A DNA stretch of 16,655 nucleotides from an uncultured Lachnospiraceae bacterium (GTDB taxonomy: Bacteria > Bacillota > Clostridia > Lachnospirales > Lachnospiraceae). Below are positions 7,025 to 13,967 of the stretch, one piece after another; position 1 is the stretch's first letter; the number at the start of each line of letters is the position of its first letter. The stretch is from contig CADBUD010000218.1 in assembly GCA_902797785.1 (NCBI GenBank), positions 1 to 16,655 on the forward strand, in the 5' to 3' direction. A model generated the notes under the pieces. The model saw only the letters and a program-made list of their open reading frames with translations, searched no databases and was not told where the DNA came from. The translations under genes and the position numbers were made by a program.

Positions 7025-7100
7025 AGAGAATCCAATCGCTCGTGCTTATTGTTTCCTGGGATTCTCTGATTAGGAATAATTCCTTAAGAACAATTCCTTG
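7025..7100 (-). promoter_or_regulatory. Structured leader of ykpA
   Basis: In the minus-strand transcript, AGAGAATCC and GGATTCTCT (plus 7059-7067 and 7025-7033) form a 9-bp stem with a 25-nt loop ending just before the GAAAGGAG ribosome site. Upstream are two AAGGAATT direct repeats and a short AGGAAT/ATTCCT palindrome. This could tune translation or attenuation; no known riboswitch class was recognised. Confidence 0.4.
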
Positions 7101-7147
7101 GGGCGTGTTATTTCGGTCGGGCTGCTCATCATGACCTGACTACACCT

Positions 7148-7175
7148 ATTTTACAGAAATATAGAAAATTTGCAA
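7148..7175 (-). promoter_or_regulatory. Probable ykpA promoter
   Basis: On the minus strand, -35 TTGCAA (7170-7175), a 16-nt spacer and -10 TAAAAT (7148-7153). The leader would be about 140 nt. The 369-bp gap 7004-7372 holds this promoter and leader plus the plus-strand ybaK promoter; nothing else is recognised in it. Confidence 0.5.
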
Positions 7176-7265
7176 GTTCTTTTTTAGAATGGCCAGCTCA
7201 TAATATTTAAGCCATATGAAAAGCTGACGGGTGGCAGAGGTGGAGTTTAAGATAAAACAGCTCGT

Positions 7266-7294
7266 TTGACACACTCTATCGAATGTGATAACAT
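7266..7294 (+). promoter_or_regulatory. ybaK operon promoter
   Basis: Perfect -35 TTGACA (7266-7271), a 17-nt spacer, TGA and -10 TAACAT (7289-7294), i.e. an extended -10. The transcript would start near 7301 and cover ybaK, the DUF5721-type gene and the lipoprotein gene. Confidence 0.7.
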
Positions 7295-7372
7295 AATTAC
7301 AAAGCAAACAAGAATAATTTTCTAAGTCAGATTTAGTCAGATATAAAACGATGCTTTTTTAGAGGAGAAAAA

Positions 7373-7861
7373 ATGAAAAAAGAGCAAAAAACCAATGCAA
7401 TGAGAATTTTGGAAAAAGCAAAGCTGGATTTCAAAGTACATACCTATGATTGTGAAGAATTCCTTGATGGAGAGACCATCGCAAGGGAGCTGGGGCAGCC
7501 GGCAGAACAGACCTTTAAGACCTTGGTCACGGTAGGAAAATCCAAGAATCATTTCGTTTTTGTCCTTCCGGTCAATCAGGAGCTGGACTTAAAAAAAGCA
7601 GCAAGAGCGGTAGGCGAAAAGTCTGTGGAGATGATCCATGTAAAGGAGATTTTTAATCTTACCGGATATATTCGGGGCGGCTGCAGCCCGGTCGGGATGA
7701 AAAAAGCGTTCAAAACCGTAATTGATCAAAGCGCCGAAGCCTTTGATACGATTTGTTTTAGCGGCGGCAGACGAGGCGCACAGATCGAGATGAATCCCAA
7801 AGATTTAGCAGGGCTGATCAAGGCAGAATTTGAAGATATCCTTGTGAGCGAAAATCATTGA
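7373..7861 (+). CDS. ybaK: Cys-tRNA(Pro)/Cys-tRNA(Cys) deacylase YbaK
   Basis: Trans-acting editing protein of the YbaK/EbsC family, which hydrolyses Cys wrongly attached to tRNA-Pro by prolyl-tRNA synthetase. It has 162 aa, normal for the family, with GAGGAG 5 nt before the ATG. Typical features are TNAMRIL near the start, FKTLVT with the expected catalytic Lys49, a LPVNQELDLKKAA segment and the signature GYIRGGCSPVGMKK (98-111). The last codons (SENH and stop) fall inside repeat R2 beta, so the repeat supplies the gene's end. It heads a probable three-gene operon. Confidence 0.95.
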   Translation: MKKEQKTNAMRILEKAKLDFKVHTYDCEEFLDGETIARELGQPAEQTFKTLVTVGKSKNHFVFVLPVNQELDLKKAARAVGEKSVEMIHVKEIFNLTGYIRGGCSPVGMKKAFKTVIDQSAEAFDTICFSGGRRGAQIEMNPKDLAGLIKAEFEDILVSENH

Positions 7862-7914
7862 GGTTTTTGCTGACGATATAAAATGATGCGCACACATTTG
7901 GCGAGGAAAATGTC
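7847..7914 (+). repeat. Dispersed hairpin repeat R2, copy beta
   Basis: Aligns by hand with 11305-11373 at 55 of 69 columns. AGCGAAAATC (7847-7856) and GGTTTTTGCT (7862-7871) form a 10-bp stem with two G-T pairs, and the 5-nt loop contains the ybaK stop codon. The core GATATAAAATGATGCGCA follows. It spans the ybaK 3' end and nearly all of the gap before the next gene. Confidence 0.7.
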
Positions 7915-7932
7915 AGGAAAGAAGGGGAAAAC

Positions 7933-8442
7933 GTGAAAAAGTGGCATATTAAAGGGGTAAAGACCTGTATGGAAAAGCTTCTGATTTCAGATACATTCGA
8001 TGATCTTTGGCTGGAGCAGGCACAGATCACCATGAAAAACACCATTTCCATAGATGGTCATTTTCAAAAGAAATTTTATACCGAAGAAGAATTGGAGGAG
8101 CAGAACGCCCGGTCCAAACGGTTTTTATTGTGGAAGGAAATGAAATCCTTCTGTTTTGGCGTCATTAAAGGCAGCCGGACGCCCTATTCGATGAAAATCG
8201 AATTTTTATTGCCGGAGGAAAGCTACGAAGAGCTGTTAAGGAAAAGCGGAACCAGAGAATTACGACCGCCAGATCTTTCCAATTGCTTTATGAGATTTCT
8301 TTTTCAGGAGCAAAAGCTGTATATGTTGAGCGGCATTTCGCTGAAGCTGTTTTCCATGGACAAGTCCGTCGAACAGGAATGGGATTCCTGGGCAGAAGAA
8401 TATCTAAAGAAAAATGGAATTGATTATGAAGAAGAGGAGTGA
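7933..8442 (+). CDS. DUF5721-type protein of unknown function
   Basis: 169-aa soluble protein with a GTG start, preceded by GAAGGGG about 6 nt upstream. The pattern IKGVKTCMEKLLISDTFDD, IDGHFQKKFYTEEE, FCFGVIKGSRTPYSMK, then LSGISLKLFSMDKSVEQEWD matches what I recall of DUF5721, a Clostridia-restricted family of unknown role. No signal peptide, membrane segment or catalytic motif is evident. The acidic tail DYEEEE overlaps the ribosome site of the next gene, and the stop lies only 4 nt before its ATG, so the two are probably translationally coupled. Confidence 0.75.
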   Translation: MKKWHIKGVKTCMEKLLISDTFDDLWLEQAQITMKNTISIDGHFQKKFYTEEELEEQNARSKRFLLWKEMKSFCFGVIKGSRTPYSMKIEFLLPEESYEELLRKSGTRELRPPDLSNCFMRFLFQEQKLYMLSGISLKLFSMDKSVEQEWDSWAEEYLKKNGIDYEEEE

Positions 8443-8446
8443 GTTC

Positions 8447-9745
8447 ATGAAACGAAACGTCGGCATAATGATTTCTTTTTTGTTTAGCTGTTTTGTTCTG
8501 ACCGGATGCGGCATGGTGGGAAGCTCTGTTGAGCAGACGATAAAGGAAGTCTATCGTTTGTTTGACCGCTCGGAAGATGAATCAGATGCCGGGGCAGTTT
8601 CCTATAACATGGATCAATCCGGCACAGTGGAGGATGGGCGTTTGGCTGGGGAGGGGGATCTGGACTTAGCAGGCGGCGAAACAGAGACGTTGATCGAAGA
8701 AGAGAGCCGGGAGGCCTCCGGCGAAACGATGGAGGAGGAACCGGTCATCATAGAAAGCGTTTCGAAGGATAAATATGTCTATCAGCAGCTGACGGTGGAA
8801 GAACAGCGGGTATACGATCAGCTCTATGATGCTACGCTGGGGTTCAGGGAAGAAGTCATTGTCTCCACTATAGACTGTGATGTGATCGAACGTGCCTATG
8901 CTGCGCTCCAGAGCGATTACGCGGATTTCTTCTGGATCAAAGGATTTCGTTATACCGAATATACAAGAAATGGAAGAACTGTCAAAATTTCTGTCCATCC
9001 GACCTATACGATGACACAGGAAGAACAGGTCACGGCGAAAGAGCAGATTGAACAGGAGGCAGAGGAATATCTTTCCCTGGTACCGGAGGAGGCTGACGCC
9101 TATACAATAGAAAAAATTTTTTACGAAGAGTTGGCAGAACGGGTAGACTATGATCTGAACGCGGAAAACAACCAAAATATCTATAGTGCCTTTGTTACAA
9201 AAAGCACAGTCTGCCAGGGCTTTACCCGGGCGCTGCAGTATCTTTTGGAAAAGAAAGGAATCCAAAGCGTCAATATTTCCGGCTATGCGGACGGGGAGAA
9301 TCACGCATGGAATCTGGTGTTTTTGGACGGCAATCCGTATTATACGGATGTGACCTGGGGGAAGACCTCCTGTGTTCGTGGAAAAGAAGACCTTATGAAG
9401 GTGAATTATGCCTGGATGAATATGACGACGGAAGAAATCGAAGCGACCCACACACCAGCCGTGGACTTTGAGCTTCCGGTCTGTTCCGATCCGTCCATGG
9501 GATATTTTGTTCGGGAGAATAAATATCTGGATGAGATGGATCCGGACCGGTTCGGGGAAATGCTCCAAAGCGCAAAAGAAAACGGAGACAGCTATGTTGT
9601 CTGTCAGTTCGCGTCACAGGAGCTTCTCCTTCAGTATAAACAGTATTTTATTGAGGAACAGCACATTTTTGATTATTATGAGGTCGATACGATGAATCAC
9701 AGCGAGGATACGATGAATCGGCTGTTATACTTTTTTCCGGGATAA
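8447..9745 (+). CDS. Transglutaminase-like lipoprotein
   Basis: 432-aa exported lipoprotein. The ATG at 8447 is used because GAGGAG is 7 nt upstream and a classic lipoprotein signal follows (MKRNVGIMISFLF to lipobox VLTGC, lipid-bearing Cys21). A long acidic, probably disordered region (about 35-105) precedes an all-soluble domain. The C-terminal half carries a transglutaminase-like Cys-His-Asp triad: Cys256 in VCQGFTRALQYLL, His286 in NHAWNLV, Asp301 in YYTDVTWG. In bacteria such domains are usually proteases or amide-cleaving/cross-linking enzymes; the substrate cannot be read from sequence. It is likely anchored on the outer face of the membrane. Confidence 0.88.
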   Translation: MKRNVGIMISFLFSCFVLTGCGMVGSSVEQTIKEVYRLFDRSEDESDAGAVSYNMDQSGTVEDGRLAGEGDLDLAGGETETLIEEESREASGETMEEEPVIIESVSKDKYVYQQLTVEEQRVYDQLYDATLGFREEVIVSTIDCDVIERAYAALQSDYADFFWIKGFRYTEYTRNGRTVKISVHPTYTMTQEEQVTAKEQIEQEAEEYLSLVPEEADAYTIEKIFYEELAERVDYDLNAENNQNIYSAFVTKSTVCQGFTRALQYLLEKKGIQSVNISGYADGENHAWNLVFLDGNPYYTDVTWGKTSCVRGKEDLMKVNYAWMNMTTEEIEATHTPAVDFELPVCSDPSMGYFVRENKYLDEMDPDRFGEMLQSAKENGDSYVVCQFASQELLLQYKQYFIEEQHIFDYYEVDTMNHSEDTMNRLLYFFPG

Positions 9746-9775
9746 GGGAGATTGTTACTTGAACGAAAAAACATC

Positions 9776-9804
9776 TTGTAAATAACTGGAAGATATGATA
9801 TAGT
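9776..9804 (+). promoter_or_regulatory. degV promoter upstream of R1 copy B
   Basis: -35 TTGTAA (9776-9781), a 17-nt spacer, TGA and -10 TATAGT (9799-9804). The predicted start near 9811 leaves a leader of about 210 nt that contains the whole R1 copy. Nothing else is recognised in 9746-10021. Confidence 0.65.
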
Positions 9805-9864
9805 CTTTTTAAAACGTGGTTTTCAAAACTACATGATGAAATATAAGCTTTAGCTGTGCCCATC

Positions 9865-9966
9865 CCATTCGGTACGCTGCTGCCCCGGATTTTCACACTT
9901 TGCGCGCCTTCGGTGAGCAAAATACGCTTGAAAACACCTTGCGGGATAGCGGCTGTGAATAGTAAC
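9865..9966 (+). repeat. Dispersed hairpin repeat R1, copy B
   Basis: Second copy of the element at 4-86, same orientation on the plus strand. The 18-mer CTGCTGCCCCGGATTTTC is at 9877-9894 and the GGCTGTGAATAGTAAC end at 9951-9966. The middle is about 20 nt longer than in copy A. It can fold as a long hairpin: 9876-9887 pairs with 9942-9953 at 11 of 12 positions, and TTTTC (9890-9894) with GAAAA (9930-9934). It sits within the predicted degV 5' leader. Confidence 0.75.
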
Positions 9967-10021
9967 GCACAGTTCCTTACTAGATCATGTGGAATGAAAT
10001 AACACACGGGATAAATGGACG

Positions 10022-10870
10022 GTGAGAAAAGTGAGTTATAAGATTATTATAGACAGCTGCGGAGAGCTTCCGGAGGAATTAAAGCAGGATTCCCATTTTG
10101 AATCAGTCCCTTTGACACTTCGGGTGGATGATTTTGAAATGATAGATGACAGTACGTTCGATCAGAAATTGTTCCTGAAAAAAGTGGCAGAAAGTCCGAA
10201 TGTCCCGAAATCTGCCTGTCCGTCACCGGAGGCATACATGAAGGCCTGCCAGACCGATGCGGAGGATGTCTTCATTGTTACCTTATCGGCAAAGCTGAGC
10301 GGTTCATACAACAGTGCAGTTCTGGGAAGGGAACTATATCTGGAGGAGGCAGGAGAGAAAAACATCTATGTGGTAAATTCCCGCTCGGCCTCTGTCGGGC
10401 AGACCCTGATTGGAAAAAAAGCAGCAGAATTAGAGGAGGCTGGTTACTCTTTTTCAGAAGTTGTGAAGCGCATTGAGCAGTTCACAGACGAAATGAGGAC
10501 ATATTTTGTCTTAGAATCGTTAGAAACACTTCGGAAAGCTGGCAGACTGAGCAACTTAAAGGCATTTGTTGCCGGAAAACTCCAGATCAAGCCTTTGATG
10601 GGATCGGATCCGGAGGGCGGGATCGTCCAGCTGGCGACGGGCAGAGGCATGAAAAAAACCCTGGATCTGCTCGTGAACTATGCGATTGATCATACCCAAA
10701 ATCAAAAGGAGAAGATACTGGCGATTTCCCACTGCAACTGTCCGGAGCGGGCGGCGCAGGTAAAAGAAAGGTTTGAGCAGATGGGAGAGTTCAAGGAAAT
10801 CATGGTGCTTAATACAGCGGGGGTCAGTACCCTGTACGCCGGAGATGGAGGAATTATTGTGACAGTGTAA
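10022..10870 (+). CDS. DegV family fatty-acid-binding protein
   Basis: DegV/FakB-type protein that binds a long-chain fatty acid, in characterised members presenting it to fatty acid kinase FakA for phospholipid synthesis. It has 282 aa from GTG 10022. A second GTG at 10031 gives MSYKIIIDSCGELP, closer to typical family starts, with GGTGAG just before it, so the true start may be 10031. Family landmarks are IIIDSCGEL, PKSACPSPEAY, the SAKLSGSYNSA lipid-binding motif (89-99), VLESLETLRKAGRLS, LQIKPLM and a GDGGIIV end. No fakA is nearby. It has its own promoter and is not coupled to neighbours. Confidence 0.93.
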   Translation: MRKVSYKIIIDSCGELPEELKQDSHFESVPLTLRVDDFEMIDDSTFDQKLFLKKVAESPNVPKSACPSPEAYMKACQTDAEDVFIVTLSAKLSGSYNSAVLGRELYLEEAGEKNIYVVNSRSASVGQTLIGKKAAELEEAGYSFSEVVKRIEQFTDEMRTYFVLESLETLRKAGRLSNLKAFVAGKLQIKPLMGSDPEGGIVQLATGRGMKKTLDLLVNYAIDHTQNQKEKILAISHCNCPERAAQVKERFEQMGEFKEIMVLNTAGVSTLYAGDGGIIVTV

Positions 10871-10926
10871 CGGCGTCAGCTGTAACAGTTCACCCTTTCG
10901 GCTTCTCTGTTACCGTCATCTTTCTC

Positions 10927-10955
10927 TTGCAGAAAAAAATAAAATGTGCTATGAT
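10927..10955 (+). promoter_or_regulatory. Promoter of the tyrS operon
   Basis: -35 TTGCAG (10927-10932), a 17-nt spacer and -10 TATGAT (10950-10955) preceded by TGC (extended -10). It lies just before the T-box, with a predicted start near 10962. Confidence 0.75.
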
Positions 10956-10961
10956 AAAAAA

Positions 10962-11295
10962 GATATTGGGAAAGACAAAGAAGGGATCAAGTACATATCT
11001 CAGGGATTACCACAGAGAGCTGCCGGATGGTGAGAGGCGCGGAGTCAGTGATATGGAATACCTCCCGGAGTTTCAGGCTGAACAGGATAGGGGACAGGTT
11101 CATGTTTTCTGTTGTTATTAGGCTGTGACGGCGGCAGTCGTTATATTGCAGGAGTTTTTTTGGAAGAGACCGTGTTTTTTTCCAAAAGAACTTATAGAGG
11201 AAAGCAGCGTGAGCTGTTTTTATATCTGGGTGGTACCACGAGCAGATTCGTCCCGGTGAGATAGTTGATTTCTATCTTGCCGGTTTTTTGTTTTT
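10962..11295 (+). promoter_or_regulatory. Tyrosine T-box riboswitch
   Basis: tRNA-sensing leader that prevents termination when uncharged tRNA-Tyr binds. Stem I includes AGAGAGCTGCCGGATGGTGA (from about 11020) and a specifier TAC (Tyr) at 11059-11061 in ATGGAATACCTCCC. A stem of TTTTGGAA (11158-11165) with TTCCAAAA (11180-11187) and a GTGA-capped stem (11203-11218) follow. The T-box GGGTGGTACCACG is at 11228-11240; its TGGT bulge would pair with an ACCA tRNA end, fitting the A73 of tRNA-Tyr. The downstream gene is tyrS, consistent with the specifier. The 550-bp gap 10871-11420 holds promoter, T-box, terminator and an R2 copy. Confidence 0.95.
11253..11295 (+). terminator. T-box regulatory terminator
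   Basis: CCGGTGAGATAG (11253-11264) pairs with CTATCTTGCCGG (11272-11283): 12 bp with two wobbles, loop TTGATTT, then TTTTTTGTTTTT. A strong intrinsic terminator, presumed mutually exclusive with the antiterminator containing the T-box sequence. Confidence 0.95.
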
Positions 11296-11373
11296 ATACT
11301 CATTAACGAAAACCATTGATGTTTTTGGTCAACGATACAAAATGACGCGCACGGATTTTGTGTGGGAAATGTC
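11295..11373 (+). repeat. Dispersed hairpin repeat R2, copy gamma
   Basis: TTATACTCATTAACGAAAAC (from 11295) differs by one base from the start of copy alpha on the opposite strand, and the rest aligns with copy beta. A CGAAAAC/GTTTTTG stem with a CATTGAT loop is kept. It lies between the T-box terminator and the tyrS ribosome site, so it is present only in read-through tyrS mRNA. Confidence 0.7.
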
Positions 11374-11420
11374 GTTTTCAGCGACCGGAATCAAACGAAA
11401 TAAGAAAGGAGCACCCGAAC

Positions 11421-12638
11421 ATGGGAGTATACGAAGAATTGCAGGCAAGAGGCCTGATCGCACAGGTCACAAACGAAGAAGAAATCAGAAAAATGGTAAA
11501 TGAAGGAAAGGCGGTATTTTATATTGGATTTGATCCAACCGCGGACAGTCTTCATGTAGGTCATTTCATGGCACTCTGTCTGATGAAGAGATTACAGATG
11601 GCAGGCAACCGCCCGATCGCTCTGGTCGGCGGAGGAACCGGGATGATCGGAGATCCGTCCGGCAGAAGTGATATGCGCCAGATGATGACAAAGGAGACCA
11701 TCGCGCACAATGTCGAGTGCTTTAAAAAGCAGATGAGCCGTTTTATTGACTTTGGGGAGGGAAAGGCGCTGCTGGTCAACAACGCAGACTGGCTGTTGAA
11801 TCTGAATTATGTGGAGCTTCTGCGGGATGTCGGTCCGCATTTTAGTGTCAATCGTATGCTGACAGCGGAGTGCTACAAACAAAGGATGGAAAAAGGTCTC
11901 AGCTTTTTAGAGTTTAATTATATGATCATGCAGAGCTATGATTTTTATATGCTGTTCCAGAAATACGGCTGCAATATGCAGTTCGGAGGGGATGACCAGT
12001 GGAGCAATATGCTGGGGGGAACGGAGCTGATCCGGAGAAAGCTGGGAAAAGATGCCCACGCCATGACAATTACCCTTTTATTAAATTCCGAAGGAAAGAA
12101 GATGGGAAAAACACAGTCAGGCGCGGTATGGCTAGACAAAAACAAGACGTCTCCGTATGATTTTTATCAGTACTGGCGGAATGTCGATGATGCTGATGTG
12201 ATCAAATGCCTCAAGCTTCTGACCTTCCTTCCATTAGAGGAAATCGAAAAGATGGAGAAGCTTGAAGGAAGTGAATTAAATCAGGCAAAAGAAATCTTAG
12301 CCTATGAGCTGACCGAACTGGTTCATGGAAAAGAAGAGGCAGACCAGGCTCAGGCTGCGGCAAAGGCTGTGTTTTCCGGACAGGATACAGAGCACATGCC
12401 GACAGCAGTTCTTTCAGAAGAGGATTTTACCGATGGGAAAATCGATATTTTGACTCTGATGGTCAAGGCAGAAATCGTATCCTCCAAATCAGAAGCCAGA
12501 AGAAACGTGACCCAGGGCGGGGTGTCTGTTGAAGGAGAAAAAATCTCAGATATTGCCGCATCCTATACGATGGAAGAAATTCAAAAAGGAATCGTAGTCA
12601 AAAAAGGAAAAAAAATATTTAAAAAGGTTATGATGTAA
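11421..12638 (+). CDS. tyrS: Tyrosyl-tRNA synthetase
   Basis: Class I synthetase charging tRNA-Tyr in the cytoplasm. ATG 11421 is preferred to an in-frame upstream start because GAAAGGAG ends 9 nt before it and the protein then begins as TyrRS does (MGVYEELQARGLIAQ). It has 405 aa. HIGH appears as HVGH (45-48), KMSKS as KMGKT (227-231), and tyrosine-pocket residues lie in YDFYMLFQKYGCNMQFGGDD (173-192). The C-terminal 60 or so residues form an S4 RNA-binding domain with SKSEARRNVTQGGVSVEG. It is controlled by the tyrosine T-box upstream. The stop codon directly abuts the folC ATG (TAAATG). Confidence 0.98.
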   Translation: MGVYEELQARGLIAQVTNEEEIRKMVNEGKAVFYIGFDPTADSLHVGHFMALCLMKRLQMAGNRPIALVGGGTGMIGDPSGRSDMRQMMTKETIAHNVECFKKQMSRFIDFGEGKALLVNNADWLLNLNYVELLRDVGPHFSVNRMLTAECYKQRMEKGLSFLEFNYMIMQSYDFYMLFQKYGCNMQFGGDDQWSNMLGGTELIRRKLGKDAHAMTITLLLNSEGKKMGKTQSGAVWLDKNKTSPYDFYQYWRNVDDADVIKCLKLLTFLPLEEIEKMEKLEGSELNQAKEILAYELTELVHGKEEADQAQAAAKAVFSGQDTEHMPTAVLSEEDFTDGKIDILTLMVKAEIVSSKSEARRNVTQGGVSVEGEKISDIAASYTMEEIQKGIVVKKGKKIFKKVMM

Positions 12639-13967
12639 ATGACGAATTTAGAAATTAAGGAATTATTCGATCAGATGCGGGAAAGAGGAAGTATCCTGGG
12701 ACTTTCTTCGATCCGTCGGCTGCTGGAAATTCTGGGAAATCCAGAGAAAAAGCAAAGAATCGTTCACATTGCGGGAACCAATGGAAAGGGATCGATTCTG
12801 GCATTTTTGGAATCCATGCTTTGCTCCGCCAAAATATGGGTGGGAAAGTATACATCTCCGGCAGTATTTAGCGAGCGAGAGATTTTTTGCGTCAATGGAA
12901 AAGAAATTTCAAAGGATCGGGTTCAGACCCTGATGTCCCGGGTGGGAGAAGCCTGCCGCAAGATGGAAGAGACAGACGGGGTGCTGCCTACGATCTTTGA
13001 GGCAGAGACGGCAGCAGCATTTTTATACTTTGCAGAGGAAGGCTGTGAGCTCTCATTGATTGAAACCGGACTGGGCGGATGCAAGGATGCGACAAATGTA
13101 GAAGAGAGTGCGTTTCTTACCCTGTTTTCCTCCATCAGTCTGGATCATACAAAGATTTTGGGAAATACGATAGAAAAAATCACAGAGCAAAAGGCGGGCA
13201 TTCTGCGGCGGGGATGCCCGGTGGTATCTGCGCAGCAGACGGAGGAGGCATGGAGATTCCTAAAAGAAACGACAGAACAGATGGGCTGTGAGTTCTGCGT
13301 TGCAGGGAGATTAAGAGAAAAAGGAAATGAACGATATGAATATATTTCCAGCAGGGGTACTAAATATTCTTCGATCGTTTTGTCTCTGCAGGGAGAATAT
13401 CAAAGATTCAATGCCGCTGCTGCAATTGAGGCGGCAGAGCTTTTGATGGAGAAGGGAATACATCTTTCCTATTCCGATATTAGGTATGGATTGGAGCATG
13501 CCATCTGGCCGGGAAGGTTCGAATTTGTGATGCATCGCCCGGATATCATTCTGGACGGAGCGCACAATCCGGCCGCAGTGACGGAATTGGCAGAAACCAT
13601 CCAAAAACGTTATCCGGGAAAGAAGATCCATTTTTTGATGGGCGTCCTAGCGGACAAGGATTATTCCGGGATGATCAAAAAGATCCTGCCGCTGGCTGGA
13701 CGGATAGATACCGTAACGCCCAAAAATGAACGAAGACTTTTAGCAGAAGAATTATCTTCACAGATCAAAACAATTGCGGCGCAGCAGGGAAGACAGATTG
13801 AGTGCAGGGCGGTCGGCAGTGCAGGACAAGCCGTGCAAAAGATTTGTCAGGAGCTTTCGAAAGATCCCCAAAAAGATGAAAAGGTGGTCATCGCCTTTGG
13901 TTCGCTGTCTTATTTGGGTGAGGTCAGGAAGGAGATAAAAAATGAAAATTGGAACAAAGGAATTTGA
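12639..13967 (+). CDS. folC: Folylpolyglutamate / dihydrofolate synthase
   Basis: ATP-dependent Mur-ligase-fold enzyme adding glutamate to dihydropteroate and/or folates. It has 442 aa. Visible motifs are the P-loop GTNGKGS (46-52), TSPAVFSERE, IETGLGGCKDATN (141-153, with CK where many homologues have RL/RW), SLDHTKILGNTIEKITEQKAGI (168-188), GRFEF and LDGAHNPAA (305-313). The start lies directly on the tyrS stop and its ribosome site is weak (AAAAAGG about 12 nt upstream), suggesting translational coupling. Its 3' end overlaps folP by 26 bp. Whether it is bifunctional cannot be decided from motifs alone. Confidence 0.95.
   Translation: MTNLEIKELFDQMRERGSILGLSSIRRLLEILGNPEKKQRIVHIAGTNGKGSILAFLESMLCSAKIWVGKYTSPAVFSEREIFCVNGKEISKDRVQTLMSRVGEACRKMEETDGVLPTIFEAETAAAFLYFAEEGCELSLIETGLGGCKDATNVEESAFLTLFSSISLDHTKILGNTIEKITEQKAGILRRGCPVVSAQQTEEAWRFLKETTEQMGCEFCVAGRLREKGNERYEYISSRGTKYSSIVLSLQGEYQRFNAAAAIEAAELLMEKGIHLSYSDIRYGLEHAIWPGRFEFVMHRPDIILDGAHNPAAVTELAETIQKRYPGKKIHFLMGVLADKDYSGMIKKILPLAGRIDTVTPKNERRLLAEELSSQIKTIAAQQGRQIECRAVGSAGQAVQKICQELSKDPQKDEKVVIAFGSLSYLGEVRKEIKNENWNKGI

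Noticed and set aside
7325..7355. Possible fourth R2 fragment before ybaK (GATATAAAACGATGC)
   Set aside because: Only about 15 nt resemble the R2 core and the hairpin arms are missing; could be chance in AT-rich leader DNA.
8666..9568. 300-codon open frame on the minus strand opposite the lipoprotein gene
   Set aside because: Fully antisense to a gene with a signal peptide, ribosome site and catalytic triad; its translation is rich in Cys/Phe/Ile/Arg with no recognisable domain and no ribosome site.
10882..10913. GTAACAG/CTGTTAC stem after degV as a terminator
   Set aside because: Only 7 bp with an 18-nt loop and no U-tract; too weak to call, though its GTAACAGTTC string resembles repeat ends elsewhere.
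10927..11121. 64-codon frame within the tyrS leader
   Set aside because: Lies inside the promoter and T-box Stem I region, which explains the sequence fully.
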